A DNA stretch of 64,000 nt. It comes from Glossina fuscipes. Lineage: Eukaryota; Arthropoda; Insecta; Diptera; Glossinidae. How positions within the stretch are numbered: the first letter of the stretch is position 1; every line of letters begins with the position of its first letter. Positions 26,000-39,120 of this stretch are shown here, piece after piece. The notes under the pieces were generated by a model, which was not told where the DNA came from, did not search any database, and worked only from the letters and a program-made list of their open reading frames with translations. Location of the stretch: assembly GCF_014805625.2 (NCBI RefSeq), contig NW_023998417.1, positions 10,236,563-10,300,562 of the forward strand, written 5' to 3'. A program made the position numbers and the translations under genes.

Positions 26000-28044
26000 G
26001 CAACAAATACTATGAGGCAATAATAATGGAATTAAGTAATTTGGCTTTTTTTTTTTTATAAAAATAAAATAAGACACTTAGAATTTCAGATATTTGCTTT
26101 TAATTCTTTATTATATCGGAAACAAAGAAATTAAAATGTTGCCCTCTTTCAAATTTAATCGATTGGCATGCGTGTGTTATATGTGACAAGAATACACACA
26201 AATTCCTTTCTTGCCATCTATTGTCTAACACAATGAGGCTTCGCTTATACTCCTAAAGCCTAAATGTTAAACACGCCGCCAAATGCATAAAACGCGGCCT
26301 AATGATCAGAAGGCAGTTGCAAAACGCAGCTATAAGTTACAAAATGCCGAAAAATGTTAAAATTTTATAGACACAGTCTAATGTTAAAAACGGCCCATTG
26401 CTTTGCCAAGATCTACTAATGGAATATGAAAGAAAGCGTAATTATATTTCCAAGCCTTTCTATCCGGCCTATGATTAATTTTTCTATTGTTTACTCTACA
26501 TAATTTCAGTTTCTAATTAATGTGCGATACTGCATGCTTCAAATTTAAGACAGCAATTAAAAGTCTTACGGAAATTTCCCATAGAATTATGCATTATGAT
26601 TCTCGGAAAATTAGCGTAGCCTTCGATTTAGAAAATAAGAAAGTATTCTTTCTTCAATATGGGTCGTGCACCGCATATGTGAATCAAAGTTTTGCTCTTT
26701 GTTCTATTTTTATCCCTTTTCCAAGCTCAACATCACGTACAAACGCATATTTCTACGATAATGATAAACGGGCAAACACTATAGCAATTCATTTTTTTAA
26801 ATTTTTTTTATTTGTATTTATCTCTAAAATAAGTGTAATATTATGAGAAAATACGTATATTTCTTATTAGATGATTTTCCTTAGTTTCATTAAATATTTT
26901 TCGCTTGATATTTTTTTTTTTTTTTGTTCTAAACACTTATTAAGAATAATATGTTGTATATGAAAATAAAATGTAATACATATATATATATTTATATATA
27001 TATATATATATGATCAATGAATATGGTAGGCGATAATGAATATATATATGTTTGTGTGTGTAATGTTTGCATTTGTATTATTATTTTCTGTTTGATATAA
27101 TTTCTCTTCTTTTTTTTTTTTTTATTAGTATAAATTATTTATTACTGCAAGGAAACATTAGTTGTAATTGTCTGCTTTATTTTATATTATTTACTCCCTC
27201 TCGGTACTATTTGCTGGGTTGTATGTGTGACTTGCTTGACTTATTATATATTGAATTTTTTAAATTACTTCACCCCTTTTAAATGAACAATTTTATTTGC
27301 ACTATAAAATATATATTTTGGACAATGACATTTCAAGAAACAAAAAAACAAAAAAAAAAAACAAAAAAAACGAAAAAAAAAACATGAATGTAACTGATGG
27401 TTGAAAAATTTAAACTACAAATTAATAAAGTAAAAAAGTAATAATTAATTAAAATATAGTAAAGCTTGATTAACATATATTTTTAAAATGATAAAAAAGC
27501 GGTGGAAATGGTTTCATATCTTTATTCTTTATAAGCAAATATATTCAATGCTACTGAAAATTTCTTATTTTCAACCGAATGCCTAAAATTTTAAACTTTA
27601 AATTTAACAAAAATTTTTATTTTTAATTTTTTTTTTTTTAAATTTTGAACAAAATTACGAAACATTTATAATGTTCGCATAAACAAATAGATATTACGTA
27701 CACATTGTGTGACTTTCGAGTGAACGATGTTCTATAATACTCAAGTAAATCCTTCTCTATATTGCTTTTTGTTTTAGTTCAGAATGTTCACATACGAATT
27801 CTTGGATGGAAGCCCATAAATTCTTCATAGACCTTCTTATTATTACTATTTTTTTTTTCTTTTTTTTTTTCTTAAATTTTCAGTAACATTTTCTACGTAA
27901 AGCGTCTCAATTAACAAACTTAGAAAACTTTTATATTATAAAAAAAAAAAAAAAACCTGTTTTGCAAACTAGAAAAATTGAGATGACAAAGACTATATAA
28001 AAAAAATATCCCAAATTCGTTTCTCTCTTTAGTTTTCATCACAT
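26000..28044. other. AT-rich intergenic / 3' region
   Basis: No supported gene was found between the SFR1-like gene and the stop codon of UBOX5. Content is poly-A/T tracts, a TA-rich microsatellite at about 26982-27012, and short low-complexity frames. The part nearest 28044 is probably the UBOX5 3' untranslated region. No obvious AATAAA was seen just after the stop. Confidence 0.5.
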
Positions 28045-29995
28045 TTACAACTTATGATACCGTTCGACATCCGAAGAACGGAAAGCTGTCTTACAGACAC
28101 ATTTTTCGGATTGTGTTAACTGTACTAGACATTCCCGGCAAACTAAATGACCGCATGTTTGTATTTCATAAGCAAACTCCGGTGTATGACATTGTATGCA
28201 AGCGTCCGTTTTTATGACTTGTTTGGCAGCCGGCTGCGTAAATCTAGTAATTTTTTGCAGAGCTTGCTGTAGGGCCGCCTCAATATTTGGCGTAGTTGAA
28301 GAGCTACTGGTTGTGTCAACAATTGTTGCTGCAGTTGCAGCTTTAGTAAACGACGATGTAGCTGTGGCCAAAGTTTGCGTAGCCGTCGAAGCCATTGGTG
28401 ATGTCGATAAGCCATCAGAGGAACGTGTTTTCACCAGAGTTGTCGTAAAAGCATTTACACTTATACGTGCACGCTTGGTTGGTGGTGGCAAGGCATACGA
28501 TGCAGCTAAGTCTAAATTATCCATCGACGATGATGTGGCTGTTGCGGAGGTTTTATAGGACTTTGATAGTGATGAGTAAGTTCCAGCTGAGTTATGTGAT
28601 TGATACAAGCTGGCAACCTGTGAGGCATGTCTATTTCTGCTGCGTCGAACTTTCGAACTGCCAAGTGATCTTGGCACGGTCTTAAAATGTTCGGAATTCT
28701 CCATGAGGAACTTTTCTATTCTAGCTTTTAAAGCCAAATTCAAAATGGCTTTCCGGTGTGCCGTAAATTCTAGACCAGTGAACGGATCGGACGGTAAACG
28801 TCCCCATTTAGCCTCCTCTTCTGAATGCTTATCTATGGTTGATTGATCAACTACTTTGCCTGACGGTAAAACTGTAGGAAATATCTAAAATACGTGAGGA
28901 GAACAAAAAAAAAAATGGGCGTGATTAGTTGATTAGCTAAATAAATGCATAAAAGTACTACTACTAAAGATAAAGAACGAGCGACGACTAAAGTTCATTC
29001 CAGTTCGTATTTGGTTGCTCGCCATAACATATTTATTTGAGAAAACTTGCAAAATGTTCTTCTATTTAAAACATATGGTATGACGCACTCTGTCACACTG
29101 GCATTCACCTTTCAACATGTCACACCAATATAAAGTGCTCTCGTAGTGGTAGTTGACGCGCATATTGCACACGCTATGCCATTATAAGACTATTCTTCGG
29201 CTATTTAATTTTTAAGCTTTTCTCTCCTTCTCTCTTTCTCTTTGTGTATTTTTTCGTTTAAAAAAAGTCATATTCTGTACTTACCATTAATTCCCAAGTA
29301 ATTGCATCAAGGAATTCTTCTGGTATTTGTAATGTTGATTCTTTATTCAATTCGGGTACACAACGTGACGGAGATCGTTGACCCACTTCTTCGGCAATTC
29401 TCTGACGTTCTAAAGGATCGTAAGGATTGGTTATTTCATTCCAAATGCTTTTCACCAATTCACGATCAACCGTATCTAAAGAACGAGCTGGTAAGCCCCA
29501 TATTTGAATTTTACGCAAGACTGGTGCGCATTTCTGAGTAGCACGTATAATCAATTTAATGCTATTAGTATTAGATAACATGCGATGAGCAGTCTTAAAA
29601 AAGAAAACTGTCTCACTAGGTTGCTGTTCGGTGCGGCCGCTGCGTGAATTGTAATCGCTTTGATAGCAAAACGTTACCGAATCGATATCTTTAGCTAAAT
29701 CACGTACATACGCGACACGTTCCCATATGCCCTCGTTTTTTCCGTGAACTTCAAAAGCCGTTGACCTTAATGCACCCTGACTATTCCACAATTTAATTAC
29801 CTTTAAATCGATGGCTCGTGGAAATTCAAAGATAATTTCCATTGGCGGCTTGGTTACAGAGAATGCCATAAATCCGCGTAATAATTGTTCAGGATCGTCG
29901 GCTATTAAATTTGTCGGTCCATACCCATCTTCACAAACTGCCTCACATTCGACTGTCGGCTTGAGTTTTGGATTAAGAAAATTTATCAGACTCAT
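28045..29995 (-). CDS. UBOX5: U-box/RING E3 ubiquitin ligase UBOX5 (RNF37)
   Basis: Two exons, 29995-29285 and 28884-28045, with a 400-bp intron (TTAATG|GTAAGT ... gtattttag|ATATTT, phase 0). The predicted protein is about 516 residues, close to the vertebrate length. Residues 1-200 form the family-specific N-terminal region (for example PPMEIIFEFPRAIDLKVIKL). The U-box spans about 226-300, crosses the intron, and includes PEEFLDAITWELM, LPDGKVVDQSTIDKH and WGRLPSDPFTGLEF; it recruits E2 enzymes. Residues about 300-460 are low-complexity S/T/A-rich. A C-terminal RING-like module begins near 466, with CIQC, CGH, CREC and CVC pairs, and ends at ERYHKL. In vertebrates the protein is mainly nuclear and binds E2s and VCP/p97. 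A minus-strand gene follows the sphingomyelinase in the same orientation, with about 770 bp between them. Confidence 0.93.
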
Positions 29996-30764
29996 TTAAT
30001 TGAAGTAGAAATTATTTTAAAAATGATATAGGCACTGATGCTGTTGTAATGAAATTTTTCAAAAAAATTTCAACAAGCTACGCCCGACGAAAATTTTAAA
30101 ATATTCGCCCCTTTTTCAAGCAGTAATCACTTAAAATAATATGATTTATATAAAAAATGGCGTCACTTTCAGTTGCTTTGTAATTAATTTTAAGAGGAAA
30201 TTGTATGTGTTTTTCTTTTGTTATGTGCACTGGCCAGTATTGTCATATTTCTAAGATTTTCATATCTCTGAGATAAAACAACAATAATGCACGTGAAAAC
30301 TCTAAAGCACTTATATCCCTTTTCCTCCCCAAAATTTATTCAAGGAATATGGTAAACAAAATGCCCACATCAACGAAAAAGCAGAAACCTTTTTGCTCTC
30401 ACCTAAAACAAAGCAAAAGCAATTTGAAACCATAAGTAAATCATGAGCTACAGTTTGAAAAGCATTCAAATCACTAAAAAAAAAAAAAAAATATCAAACT
30501 TTGAATAGCACTCGTTTTATTCGCAAAAGAACTTTTACTCGCATATATATCAGAAAGTATATAGATATTCTTTATCAGCATCAGAATCTGAATCGATTTA
30601 CGTCGATTTAATCTGCGACCGTAAATTTATATTAAGATTTTTCTGAAAAATTTATTGATAAAATTTAAAAAATATATATATTGCATAAGTATTTCATTTA
30701 AATGCAAATAAATCTATATAATATATGTACGTGGGTTATAATAATTGATCTCGACATGTTTTCT
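29996..30764. promoter_or_regulatory. Intergenic region upstream of UBOX5
   Basis: About 770 bp separate the UBOX5 start codon from the sphingomyelinase stop codon; both genes are on the minus strand. The region must carry the UBOX5 5' untranslated region and promoter and the sphingomyelinase 3' end. No specific motif was resolved. It contains a poly-A tract near 30477-30491. Confidence 0.4.
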
Positions 30765-33012
30765 TTATTCATAACTTGAATCCATCTATTTAAAAGTGAA
30801 TAGCGTAATTAATTTTCGTATTAGAACTAAAAATAATTTTATAAGAGCTTACCGCTTTTATCAGTCTTGCCTTTAATTCCTCACAACGTTTACGCTGATC
30901 GTTGACGGTCACAGCAAGACGACATATGGTTTTTAGCATACAAGATCGATTGCAACCTTTTCTTAATCTCGGATCAGTGGAAAGCATTTTAAAACGCCAA
31001 AACTACAATATGTCGATGAGAAAGTTATGATAAATGCATTATTTCGCTGCTTTTTAATTTCGAGTTAAGAACCTTTTCTAGCAAACGAGGATTATCAGCC
31101 ATTTGTTCTAGTAATTTATCAAGACCGGCTGGACTAAGATCGTCGGTAAATTCTTCTGAGAATATATATTCTTTAAACCAGCGAGGATTTTCGGCAGCCC
31201 CAGCAGTGTTCGCCGCGGTAAGATTAAAAATCCAGGTTTCATGATCGACAACTTGCTAAAATGTAATGTTAAAACAAAACTAGTAGCCTTAGTAGCTTTA
31301 AACAAAAAGTTACCAGCGTCTCCGGCTCTACGCGGTATATACGATAGTTGGGATTTTTATAAGTCCATGTGGTTAAAGCTCCACCATTAAATGTCACTGC
31401 GACTGCATATCCACCATTGGTGTAATGAATATGCATTTCATCGGCATGACTATGGCCATTAAAAATACCGCTTATGGTTTCCCGAAAGCGTCTGACGAGC
31501 CGATTAAATTCGCGAGACCACACATTCCAACATGTGTCATCACCTGAAGGTACGTGAGCTAAAATGTGAACGTGTTCGTTCGCCCTCTCCGCAGCCAATA
31601 AAGTTTCATATAACCACATTAACTGTGTTTTCATATCGGTACCGTTATAAAATAACCACCAATTATCCGTATAACAATCATTGTTATTCAAGGAAATAAT
31701 GCGATAACCGGGTCTAGCTAAAGCTGTGTAATAACCGCCCCTTAAGACGGTTTCCTTAGCTCCTGCGGGCAACCATTTAGACCATATATCATAAAGAAAT
31801 TCATATAACCAATGACTATTGACGCTATCGGGCGCATAGGCGGGACTGAATCTGACAGATAAAGAGAAAATCGGTTTCTCTTTTTTCGTTTTTACTTCCA
31901 AAGTTTACAAACTTACAAATTTAATGGATGTGCTTCGTGATTACCTATACATGGATAGACGGGGACGTCAGGAAACAATTCATAAATACGTTTAACTACC
32001 CTTTCGTAGACGACTTTATTTTTTGCCATAGAGGTGCTCCAGATCATATGATCGATAACATCACCGGTTTGAAAAATATAATCAACGTCCGCATGCGCTT
32101 GCCGAATATGAGTAAATGCTTGATTGACTGTATGCCAGGGCAAATCGCATTCGCGATAATCACCCCAATAGCCAGCCGCCTTCGACGTACCTACAGCCAG
32201 ACTCTTGTGACGCTGACAGCACAATGGTTCGTCACATTCAGCCAGCGATCCTGGCTCGTACAAAGGATCGTGATGTATATCGGTCAAATGCAGAATATTC
32301 AAATCGTTTGGAGTTCTCCTGCCTCGATTCGACTTGGACGCAATTATGGATGGCTGATCTGCATCGTCCAACTCCAAATTGAAATTGAAATTTGGATGAT
32401 CGGCGACATTGCAAAAAGTAAATTGTATATAAAAAGAGCAAATTGTTTTTGCATCCACAGAAGTGTTTTCAATAATGTATCGTAGGATGGGCCAGTGACC
32501 GTCAAACAGGCCTTCGCACACTTCTTTCGTTTGTATTTTTAAGCGTTGACATGCATCTATAGCAATCTTTTTAGCTACAGCATCGCCCTTAGGACCGTTC
32601 AAATCGTTTTGCTCATCACGAAACGTACGGACGATAACACCGGCCATTGCCCGACAGACGACGCAAACGAAAAACTCATCGACTGGCTTCAGTTTATGAA
32701 TATCCTTAACATATTTATTCATTCCGTTACGTGAACTTTCCAATTGCATTGTCACGTAATTGAAAGTAGGCGTTTCCACTCCAGTCTCGAGATATTTCAT
32801 ATATTCGCTTTCCAACTTATTAGCCATATTATCTTAATGGATGAAACAATTGCTTCGTTAAGATTGAAAAAAAAAAATGATGAAAGACGAACGTGCTTAC
32901 CTGCCGCCGCCGATAAAATAACATCGTTAGGTGTAAATAATTTAAGAATACCCGATAATTCTACGGCATTTGTTGCAGTAAAAATTAGAAAAATTATCGA
33001 GACCCATAACAT
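30765..33012 (-). CDS. Acid sphingomyelinase (sphingomyelin phosphodiesterase)
   Basis: Secreted/lysosomal metallophosphodiesterase that cleaves sphingomyelin to ceramide and phosphocholine. Six exons: 33012-32901, 32832-31917, 31851-31314, 31255-31073, 31002-30853 and 30785-30765. Introns are 58-70 bp and all phases match, giving about 639 residues. Exon 1 encodes a signal peptide (MLWVSIIFLIFTATNA). A saposin-B domain (about residues 75-165; paired cysteines such as CVVC) precedes the catalytic metallophosphatase core. Metal-binding motifs are visible: DIHHDPLY, QTGDVIDH, CIGNHEAHP, HILAHVPSG and FNGHSHADE. The C-terminal helical region has further cysteines. The last exon adds only MDSSYE and a stop; it is the least certain part. 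In Drosophila, CG15533/CG15534-type sphingomyelinases lie near the CRF-binding protein gene, the next gene here. The donor after exon 4 (AAG|GTTCTT) is weak. Confidence 0.93.
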
Positions 33013-34360
33013 TTTCTTGTTTACGTTCAGACGTTTGCTACGTTTGTTAAAATGTAACGCACTGACAATTGAAATCTTGATAGCTACATTTAGTTTGAAT
33101 AGTTACATGTACTTGCAAGTTGATGTCACGTTGTATAGAATACAAAATACTTTTACCCGTTCTACATCGTCTCCCGAAATCATCATTCTAAAGTTAAAGA
33201 AAGCCGGTCATCGTTAAAATAAATTCTAACTAGAAATTAATTTATAAGCTTTCACTAACAGAAAATCTAATTAATTCTAGAGCTTGCAAGCGATTTGCAT
33301 TAAAAGTCTAATTAATACTCATCGTCAACACTCACACATATAACAGTTACGTGGAAAATAATTTTAAATAGTGAGATAAATAGATCTGTAGCAACAAAAA
33401 AATGCTTTCATGAAAATTTATTGAAATTTTCGCTTGTAGGGAAGAATGAAAGACACACCTAAAAGGCTCCAAAAGCGATAGGGATAGACATTGCGAATGC
33501 AATCGTTAATACGAATGCATCAATCGTATATTTGATTCGAATATTCGAATACCAAAGTGAAGGAACCAAAGATGACGTATTCATGAGATCAGACGGATCT
33601 ATAAGACTGTCACACCGCTACGCTGGGGTACGTAAAAAGTTCATGCGACTAGCTTATGCGATAAGTTAGGAAATTAAAAATATTAAAAGCTCGGATCTGC
33701 CAAATATGGTCTGTTGAAATTCATTCCGTAGATTTCAGTTTCAAAGAAGATCGTCGTTCGGAGCCATAATGACATTTTGTCCGCCATCTCTCTAGTCACT
33801 TTACAATTGCAAAGGAACTTGGCGTCGACTTGCTTTCGATTGCTTAGGAGCACATCGAACATCTACAAAATACCAATTCAAATGTTTTACTTAACATGCG
33901 AGCGGATTTTCTCCGCCAACCTAACATATATCCATATACCGGATAACGCGTACGATATCGTAAATATTTGCGAATAGACGATAATATGTACATTGTAATA
34001 ATTAAAAGCTCCGCTTTCAAACACAAGCAAATGACGCATGTTAAGAAGCTCCATTCAAAGTAAATAAGATTTTTCTCTTCTCGAAACCTCTCGATCTACC
34101 ATAGAAATGTTAGTAAAGAAACGATATGTAAAGATACGTTATAAAGAGAATACTACACAGCAAAAAGAAATTTCTCTATTTTATTTCAAACTATGACATA
34201 TATGTATATATATATATAAAGCTGAAGAAGAATTCAATCCTTCAATATGTTTAATGTTTATTGCACATAAATGACACGGGAAACTATTACATTTGAATAC
34301 TGTGTGTTTTGTAAAGCTTTTCTTTCAATACTTTTGAAATTTACGAAATATTTACACAAT

Positions 34361-34391
<31 letters not shown>

Positions 34392-34410
34392 ATATTTTCT
34401 TAAACTAATT
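33013..34410. other. Intergenic, upstream of sphingomyelinase
   Basis: No supported gene was found. This 1.4-kb interval carries the sphingomyelinase promoter and the 3' region of the CRF-binding protein gene. A perfect CAT/ATC triplet microsatellite occupies about 34363-34391, just after the CRF-binding protein stop codon. Confidence 0.5.
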
Positions 34411-37333
34411 TTAAAACGCGCACACCAAAGTGGCTAAATCGAGATCTTCCGCATCTGCTTTACGTATCATAATTGAAACGTGATTTTGATAGCGGCCGCT
34501 AGAAACTAAACGAGCTGTAGTAACACCGCAGAAAATGGCCTGTTCGGGTCCTATTAATGAAATTAACGATAATTGCATTTATTAGAGAAAGGATTTCGTA
34601 TTTTCATCTAACTAACCTGGAGTTTCTGCGTAACCGCATATATCGCTTGATTTCTCCATATGCGTTGAATCTAAGCCCGGAGAACCTCCAATTTCTAAAT
34701 AATCGTCATTTTGCATACACTAGGAGGATATCTTTGAACAAAATCTCTTTTGTTATGCGTTTTTTGAATGTAATTTTACCTCATAACTGACTTTGCCTTT
34801 ACGCATTGATTTACCGCCCACCTTGATATTGGTTAGTTGAACGACCGCAGGAAATAGAGCAGAGATAGAACAATTCCTTTTAAATCCATAGTTGGCGAGA
34901 TTGTATAAAGCAGAGATATCGTGGACCAAGATGTTGCAGGCTATATTAAAATCATTGAATGAAATGAAAATGTATGCATGTGTGCGTGTGTGCGTGTGTG
35001 TGTGTGTGTGTGTATGTGCGCGTGTGTGTAGAATTAGATGAGAAAATTAAAAGTAAAAGAGGTAGGTAGGTAGGTAATACGAACGTTGTGTAATTTTGTG
35101 AAAGCGAACATTTGCTATAAAACTTCCTTTCGTAGGCAAGCGGTATTGCAGCAAAGCAGCATTTTGACTTGATCGAAAAAATTTCTTATTCATTACGTGT
35201 GGCCTAAAATATTTGAAAATTATATTTTCATTTATTATACATTCAGAGGATAAGTGTTTACCATCGTTTGTAATTGTTACAAAATTCTACCAATCTATCC
35301 TCTAACGTACGATGATGATCATTGATAGCAGGAAAATATTCACCGTTCAATTCCCAACCGTCTACAAACTGATTAAGTGTAAAGTAAATAAACAAATACT
35401 TTAGTTGAACAAATTACCAAACAACATTCAATATTCTACACCATTGTGGTGTGGTAGCTGGGGGATGTTTTTGAGGCCTGCAAGGCTTGCGAATAACTCA
35501 ACGAAATAAAAATCTTTTTTTCTAACAAGTGTAGGTATAGTCATGTTAATCTTATTGAAAAAAAGCTTTAGACAAATGACTTTGCATTACAAACAACTGG
35601 TTAGGCTGCAGTGTCAATTCTGTTCTCAAAATAATAAAATAAATTTGGCCTGCAATTGCAGTAGCGCCACAGTTGCTGCATACTCCAGCAAAATGTTTCT
35701 CTCATACTTCTTCTATCGCGGATCTAACATGTTTTGCATTCGGGGTAAAGGTCTTTGTAAATCTTTTCGATCTTTTGCCAATGGGGTAAGGTCTAATGTT
35801 TTATGCTTGTTTTCATACCCTACGTCACTTGTTGTAGAGCTTTCTGGATCGATACAACCTTGTCTGTCCGTCTGCCCTTCGTGTACTCTCGCTTACAGGT
35901 CACAATAGATATTGTGATGAAATTTGGTACACCGATGCGTTTTGACCCAAGGACGAACTCTAAGGAAAATGGTTCGGATCGGACTACGTTCCCCACCCCA
36001 ACCCCTGTAGGATGGTGTAGAGTATTTAATAGGGGACTGTGGCCCTCTATAGCCCATTTTAATTGTGTTTGTTTTTTTATTTTTTTTTTGGAAAATTTGG
36101 GAAAGAAATTATTTACCGCCATTAAACCGCCACTATTGCAATTGACGTCATAGTGCTTCATTGTTATCTCGACTAAAGTATTCGGTTCGCCAATTATATA
36201 GAGACCGCAAACATTAATGGCATCTTCAAGTTCCTTTAGTTCAAGTCCTTCTTCATTGAACTCATTTTCATTTAGTTTATCGAAAGAGAAACGTTGCGCC
36301 GATGATAGGGATTTTTTGAAAACATAGTCGCCTGGCTCGGTGGCAACATGCATGCAATCTATGATGAAAATGTCAAAAAAATGATTAATTTCGTAATCCT
36401 AAGCGTATCGAACTGTTGGCAGATTTAATATTAAAAAATTTTATCTAAAATCTTTAGTGAAATTAAAAGCATCGTTACCATCGTCTCTAATCAAACAGAG
36501 AGAAACTTTGAATATTATACGCAAAAAAAAAAAAACATATGGTGGAAAAAATATTTGATTTGTTTTTGATTATAAATTACATCGTATTAGTTGTTATTGA
36601 ATTTTAGCTAACTAATGATGTCTCATCCTCTTAAGGATTGCTTTCTCAAACGAAATAGATATTTAAGCGGTTTTAGTCTTTGAAAACCATTAAGTCGTTG
36701 CACATGTAACTAATAATAATACCAATGGTTACCAAGGGCGATCCATTTAACCGTCATTATAAACTTTTAGGTGCTTGTGTACATATTGCGGCGTAAATTA
36801 AATCGATTTAACAACAGGCGGCAGTATATGATGTGAATACGTAGGCGTAAAAGACAAGAAGCCAAGAAGCTTTTACGCTATGAATTCGTCATAAACATGC
36901 TCGTATACAACTCATAATAGGTAGGTATGTTTCATTAAAGCAGACAATAGATTCGCTTATATATGTGTACATCGACTCGGCATATATTCATAAATTAGCT
37001 TTAGTTAGTTATTAACAGAATAAATTTATATGCTACAGGTATAGCATATATATATTACATAATACAAACATATATAAAGAATATTTACTCAAGTGCAGGA
37101 ATAGGAACTTAAATGAATGAAAGTTTATAGTGCGTGAATTTTAAAAATTTATTTAATAAACGGCCAAAGTTAGTTAACTCAAACATGATAACGTTTCATA
37201 TCACACAAAGAAAATATATATGTTTTTTTTTTTAAATTTAAATTCAAAATATTATCTTAGGCATACCTGTTATTGTATGCATTTCATGTGTTTCTGGATA
37301 TAAATCAAATGCCCGCTTCACTGTTGGCCATGC
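34411..37333 (-). CDS. Corticotropin-releasing factor-binding protein (CRF-BP), 5' exon not placed
   Basis: Secreted glycoprotein that binds CRF/diuretic-hormone-type peptides and limits their signalling. Seven exons fit in phase: 37333-37267, 36358-36117, 35368-35262, 35203-35085, 34940-34780, 34719-34617 and 34550-34411. They encode 312 residues, so only a short signal-peptide exon is missing compared with about 322 residues in vertebrates. Diagnostic blocks are DCMHVATEPGDYVFKKS, ITMKHYDVNCNSGG, FVDGWELNGEYFP, RSSQNAALLQYRLP, PCNILVHDIS, NDDYLEIGGSPGLDSTHMEK and CGVTTARLVSSGRYQNHVS, each aligning with CRF-BP from memory. The conserved cysteine pattern is kept. The donor after 35085 (CAAC|GTTCGT) is weak but is the only one that keeps the frame. 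The 748-bp intron 35369-36116 has captured a dispersed repeat. See 48350-48400 for a candidate first exon. Confidence 0.93.
34979..35028 (+). repeat. (GT)n microsatellite in CRF-BP intron
   Basis: An imperfect GT/GC repeat of about 50 bp lies inside the 144-bp intron between CRF-BP exons 35203-35085 and 34940-34780. Length variation here could be polymorphic. Confidence 0.85.
35812..36085 (+). repeat. GTCCGTCTGTCC-family repeat inside CRF-BP intron
   Basis: The modules are 'ataccctacgtcacttgtt', 'cttgtctgtccgtctgccc', 'gatgaaatttggtacaccga', 'cccaaggacgaactctaagg' and 'tggtgtagagtatttaatag'. The copy lies antisense to CRF-BP, entirely within the 748-bp intron. This explains why an open frame seems to continue past exon 36358-36117. 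Confidence 0.75.
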
Positions 37334-37490
37334 CTGTAAACACAAATTGTAAAAGAGTTTTAATAAAAAAAAAATACAACATATTTTAAATGCAATACAC
37401 ACGTATATGTGTATGTATAAAAATATTAAACAGTTTCTTGTATACGAGGCGTTTTCAAAGCAACATATTCAACTATTCCAATTTCAATTT

Positions 37491-37494
<4 letters not shown>

Positions 37495-37528
<34 letters not shown>
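37495..37528 (+). repeat. Long poly-T tract
   Basis: An uninterrupted run of more than 30 T, one of the longest of the many homopolymers in this window. Length is probably unreliable in any assembly. Confidence 0.85.
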
Positions 37529-37529
<1 letters not shown>

Positions 37530-38321
37530 TCCCAAACATATATCATATGTTTAAATAGGTATTCTTGAGAAAAATAAAAAATTCGTCCTCTTTTTTTTGA
37601 ATACACCTCGTATATAAACCATGAATAGATTTCATTAGTGATTATTATTGAAAAGTAATAATTAAAAGCATTTATTGCGGCGGCCAGCTATTTTTCATTA
37701 GAAACATTTCAATTTCAATTGCCTTACACATATGCATGCACTGCATGGCATAAGATGCACGACTAGGCATTTAACCAAACAGTAATTTAACAAAAGTTCA
37801 AGAAGATGAAGAGCTTTCCCAAAATTGGTGAATATGCTTTATCGCAAATGTCTAGACTGATTGATGATTGATGCATGAGAGAATTATTCTAACGAGCAAA
37901 GTCATTGCAGTGTGAAAATTCAACGTAGAAAACTGCATAACTTTCTAACAAAGCAAAATTGAATAAACTTTCAAACAATCGCAAAGTAATTTCCATAAAG
38001 AATGGATAGTAAATGTGAACTTTAATGGGTTAAAGACCGTTCAGATAACCACAATACAAACCTTCAAAAAATGCATAAGTTTATGGTTTGTTTTTTTTTT
38101 TTCCTGCGTTTACTTTAACTGCATAATTCCTGAAGTGTTCAGTGACCTAATGTTTTGCTCAATTTTTTGCAATACCCTTCATCGGAGAAACAAGGCACAT
38201 TAATTATTCATCACTTTTGTCACATACACAAGAATACATAGAAGAGATCACCGCACTCAGCAAATTTCTAAGTCTGCAGCAGATTTAGAAATTTGGTAAA
38301 CAAAATTTTATAAAAAAACAA

Positions 38322-38690
38322 GTAAAAAGTCAGCCTATCATTAAACACCCTACATCACCACATAACGACTAAGGCGAACGAAGGCGTTGCAAGGAAAGAT
38401 AAGACTGCCATGCCTTTATGAAGCGACCGATATAATAATAATAATGAGTTGTGTACATCCGTGCAAACATTGAATAGACTCCCGCGACAAATTCCCACCT
38501 GAAGCAATTTATAAATGCTTGATCAATAGCTCTTGAAATAGTTTCACCTTTAGGTTGAATAGGAAGACAGAAAACGGTCAGATGGACAGACAAGTGGAGT
38601 CTGTCTCAAGACGAAGACAACGTGCTTGTATGTCAAGACCTTCTTGATTTCGAACACTTTAATCTGCCCTTGCCTACAACGGGTATAGCG
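38322..38690 (-). repeat. GTCCGTCTGTCC-family repeat copy (minus)
   Basis: In reverse orientation it shows the terminal 'acaagtaaaaa' module, then 'acaccctacatcaccaca', and further on 'ggtcagatggacagacaag'. A 'caacgggtatag' block closes the copy. This orientation is the opposite of most copies in the window. Confidence 0.6.
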
Positions 38691-39120
38691 TACAATGGCA
38701 CTAATTAATTCATTGGAGCATTTACTGAATACCTTATTACATTTGCATTAAGCAAAAAGTATACAGCATTCGGAGGGCCGAGCTTTGCTCGTTCATTTAA
38801 TTTTTTTTATTGCGCCGCAATCGCTCAGCATTTTTTAAATAATTTGACGTTTGAGTCTTTTATTTAAAAGTTTCAATGAGCGCTATTGCTATTCAAAGAG
38901 AAAACATAACACGACATATACTACACGTATGTGATGCTTGCGAATTTATAAAAAATTAAAATGTATAAAAATTTTTAAATAAAATGCTTATCAGTAGTTT
39001 ATTTTTCTATTAAACTGAGTATATATTTTTCTTTTGTTTTCGCATTGAATAATGAATGAATGCTTCATAATAATAATAATTATAATAAATTCAGTTCAGT
39101 TACAATATGCATTTTAAACT

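Noticed and set aside
31928..32485. 185-codon plus-strand frame
   Set aside because: It is antisense to the catalytic exon of the sphingomyelinase, which has clear family motifs on the minus strand.
34363..34391. Poly-histidine or poly-aspartate coding repeat
   Set aside because: The ATC/CAT triplet run lies after the CRF-BP stop codon and is not within any supported exon.
35820..36116. Continuation of the CRF-BP exon frame past 36117
   Set aside because: The frame runs over the donor GCG|GTAAAT into an antisense repeat. The family alignment continues in exon 35368-35262 instead.
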